Source: an uncultured Mollicutes bacterium
GTDB taxonomy: Bacteria > Bacillota_I > Bacilli_A > RFN20 > CAG-826
Assembly (NCBI GenBank): GCA_900542595.1
Contig: UQOB01000016.1
Location: 1 to 22,234, forward strand
Length of the DNA: 22,234 nucleotides
Direction: 5' to 3'
The position numbers were made by a program, and so were the translations under genes. The notes beneath the pieces are model-generated. The model had not been told where the DNA came from. It saw nothing but the letters and a program-made list of their open reading frames with translations, and made no database searches. Shown one piece after another: positions 21,871 to 22,234 of the stretch. How positions within the stretch are numbered: position 1 is the stretch's first letter; each line of letters starts with the position of its first letter.

Positions 21871-21899
21871 ATTATCGCACCCCCTTATAAGGCTTTCAA
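21871..21899 (-). promoter_or_regulatory. asp23-fakA promoter with extended -10
   Basis: Minus-strand TTGAAA (21894-21899), 17-nt spacer, then TGC-GATAAT (-10 at 21871-21876, with TG one base before). Predicted start near 21864. The spacer contains the palindrome CCTTATAAGG (21884-21893), next to the -35. Confidence 0.78.
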
Positions 21900-22114
21900 G
21901 AGTTGACAATTTAGGAAAATTATTTCCAAGAAATAATAACCAAGTTTTACGAGGTTTTTTCGATATTTCGATTTTAAAATTTTCTTATTGATAAGGGATA
22001 TAAGAGGAAATAACGATATTAAAGCCATTAAGAAAAAGATACAAATATTGTCATTTTTATCTTTTTAACCTAATTATAATTCCTTTATTTGGAGGCAAAC
22101 CCTAATTTAAGGTG
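21900..22114. other. AT-rich intergenic region upstream of asp23
   Basis: GC is about 23% over 21961-22020 and 18% over 22021-22080, against roughly 45% in the opening 60 bases of the window. It contains a bidirectional hairpin (22033-22066) and no supported complete gene. A 47-codon frame (22028-21885, minus) has no SD and runs through the asp23 promoter. Confidence 0.6.
22033..22066 (-). terminator. AT-rich terminator hairpin, possibly bidirectional
   Basis: AAAAAGATA (22033-22041) pairs with TATCTTTTT (22058-22066), with four more inner pairs past one mismatch and a 6-nt loop. T-rich arms follow the stem on both strands. It lies 49 nt past the stop of the partial gene at the window end and fits as its terminator. 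Confidence 0.55.
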
Positions 22115-22234
22115 TTAAAAATCATAGTTAAATAAATTTTCTAAATCTTTTGTTTTAAGATTCAAATTTCCTAATTTTGACAAAGAAAGTTTTTCTTTAA
22201 TAAACTTAAAAGCACGTGAATTTGTTGCATTATT
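22115..22234 (-). CDS. C-terminal fragment of an unrecognised protein
   Basis: A minus-strand frame is open from the window edge for 39 codons to TAA at 22117-22115. The visible tail reads NNATNSRAFKFIKEKL, then SLSKLGNLNLKTKDLENLF and NYDF: charged, leucine-spaced and probably helical. I do not recognise the family. Codon use (AAT, AAA, TTA, TTT) is far more AT-biased than in neighbouring genes, which suggests an acquired or fast-evolving gene. A terminator-like hairpin follows downstream, supporting a real gene end. With only 39 codons in AT-rich DNA, a chance frame remains possible. Confidence 0.45.
   Translation of the reverse strand, partial: NNATNSRAFKFIKEKLSLSKLGNLNLKTKDLENLFNYDF

Noticed and set aside
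21903..21908. Plus-strand TTGACA as a promoter for a divergent gene
   Set aside because: No -10 follows at 16-18 nt and no plus-strand gene starts downstream in the window.
21885..22028. 47-codon minus-strand frame before asp23, partly hydrophobic
   Set aside because: It has no SD, lies across the asp23 promoter, and sits in very AT-rich DNA where such frames arise by chance.

Overview
The window is 22.2 kb of dense, conserved housekeeping sequence from a low-GC Gram-positive bacterium. Gene content and order match the Bacillus subtilis yloU-yloV-recG ... ffh-rpsP-trmD-rplS ... topA-trmFO-codV ... rpsB-tsf-pyrH-frr region. TGA is a true stop (xerC, lepB, rbgA, plsX, rimM, ftsY), so this is not a Mycoplasma-type code 4. 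Streamlined gene content, many overlaps and frequent loss of Shine-Dalgarno (SD) sites suggest an uncultured Bacilli lineage such as RF39, Erysipelotrichales or a mollicute relative. That placement is inference.

Almost everything reads on the minus strand. From high to low coordinates: an AT-rich end holding the tail of an unrecognised gene (22115-22234); asp23-fakA-recG-plsX-rnc-ftsY-ylxM-ffh (envelope and fatty-acid use, DNA repair, RNA processing, SRP targeting); rplS alone with leader and terminator; lepB-rbgA-rnhB-dprA; topA-trmFO-xerC; rpsB-tsf with leader and terminator; and pyrH-frr, with frr cut by the window start. The exception is rpsP-khpA-rimM-trmD (11567-13414), which lies on the plus strand inside the otherwise collinear series. 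Relative to B. subtilis this is a four-gene block inverted in place.

The genes serve ribosome assembly and translation (S2, EF-Ts, RRF, L19, S16, RimM, TrmD, TrmFO, RbgA), protein targeting and export (Ffh, FtsY, YlxM, LepB), chromosome maintenance (TopA, XerC, RecG, RnhB, DprA), RNA processing (RNase III, KhpA), and lipid or nucleotide supply (PlsX, FakA, PyrH). No complete mobile element, CRISPR array, tRNA or rRNA was seen, and no new multi-gene system.

The interest lies in expression signals: (1) pyrH and lepB, less clearly plsX and recG, have a -10 box 6-8 nt before the ATG and no SD, suggesting leaderless mRNAs; (2) the trmD terminator is built from the last codons of the convergent ffh gene; (3) a terminator-like hairpin at the khpA stop ends in a T-tract touching the SD-less rimM start; (4) rplS and rpsB have foldable leaders consistent with r-protein autoregulation; (5) a 7-bp inverted repeat sits on the rpsP -35 in the divergent rplS/rpsP promoter region; (6) GC falls to about 21% upstream of asp23.
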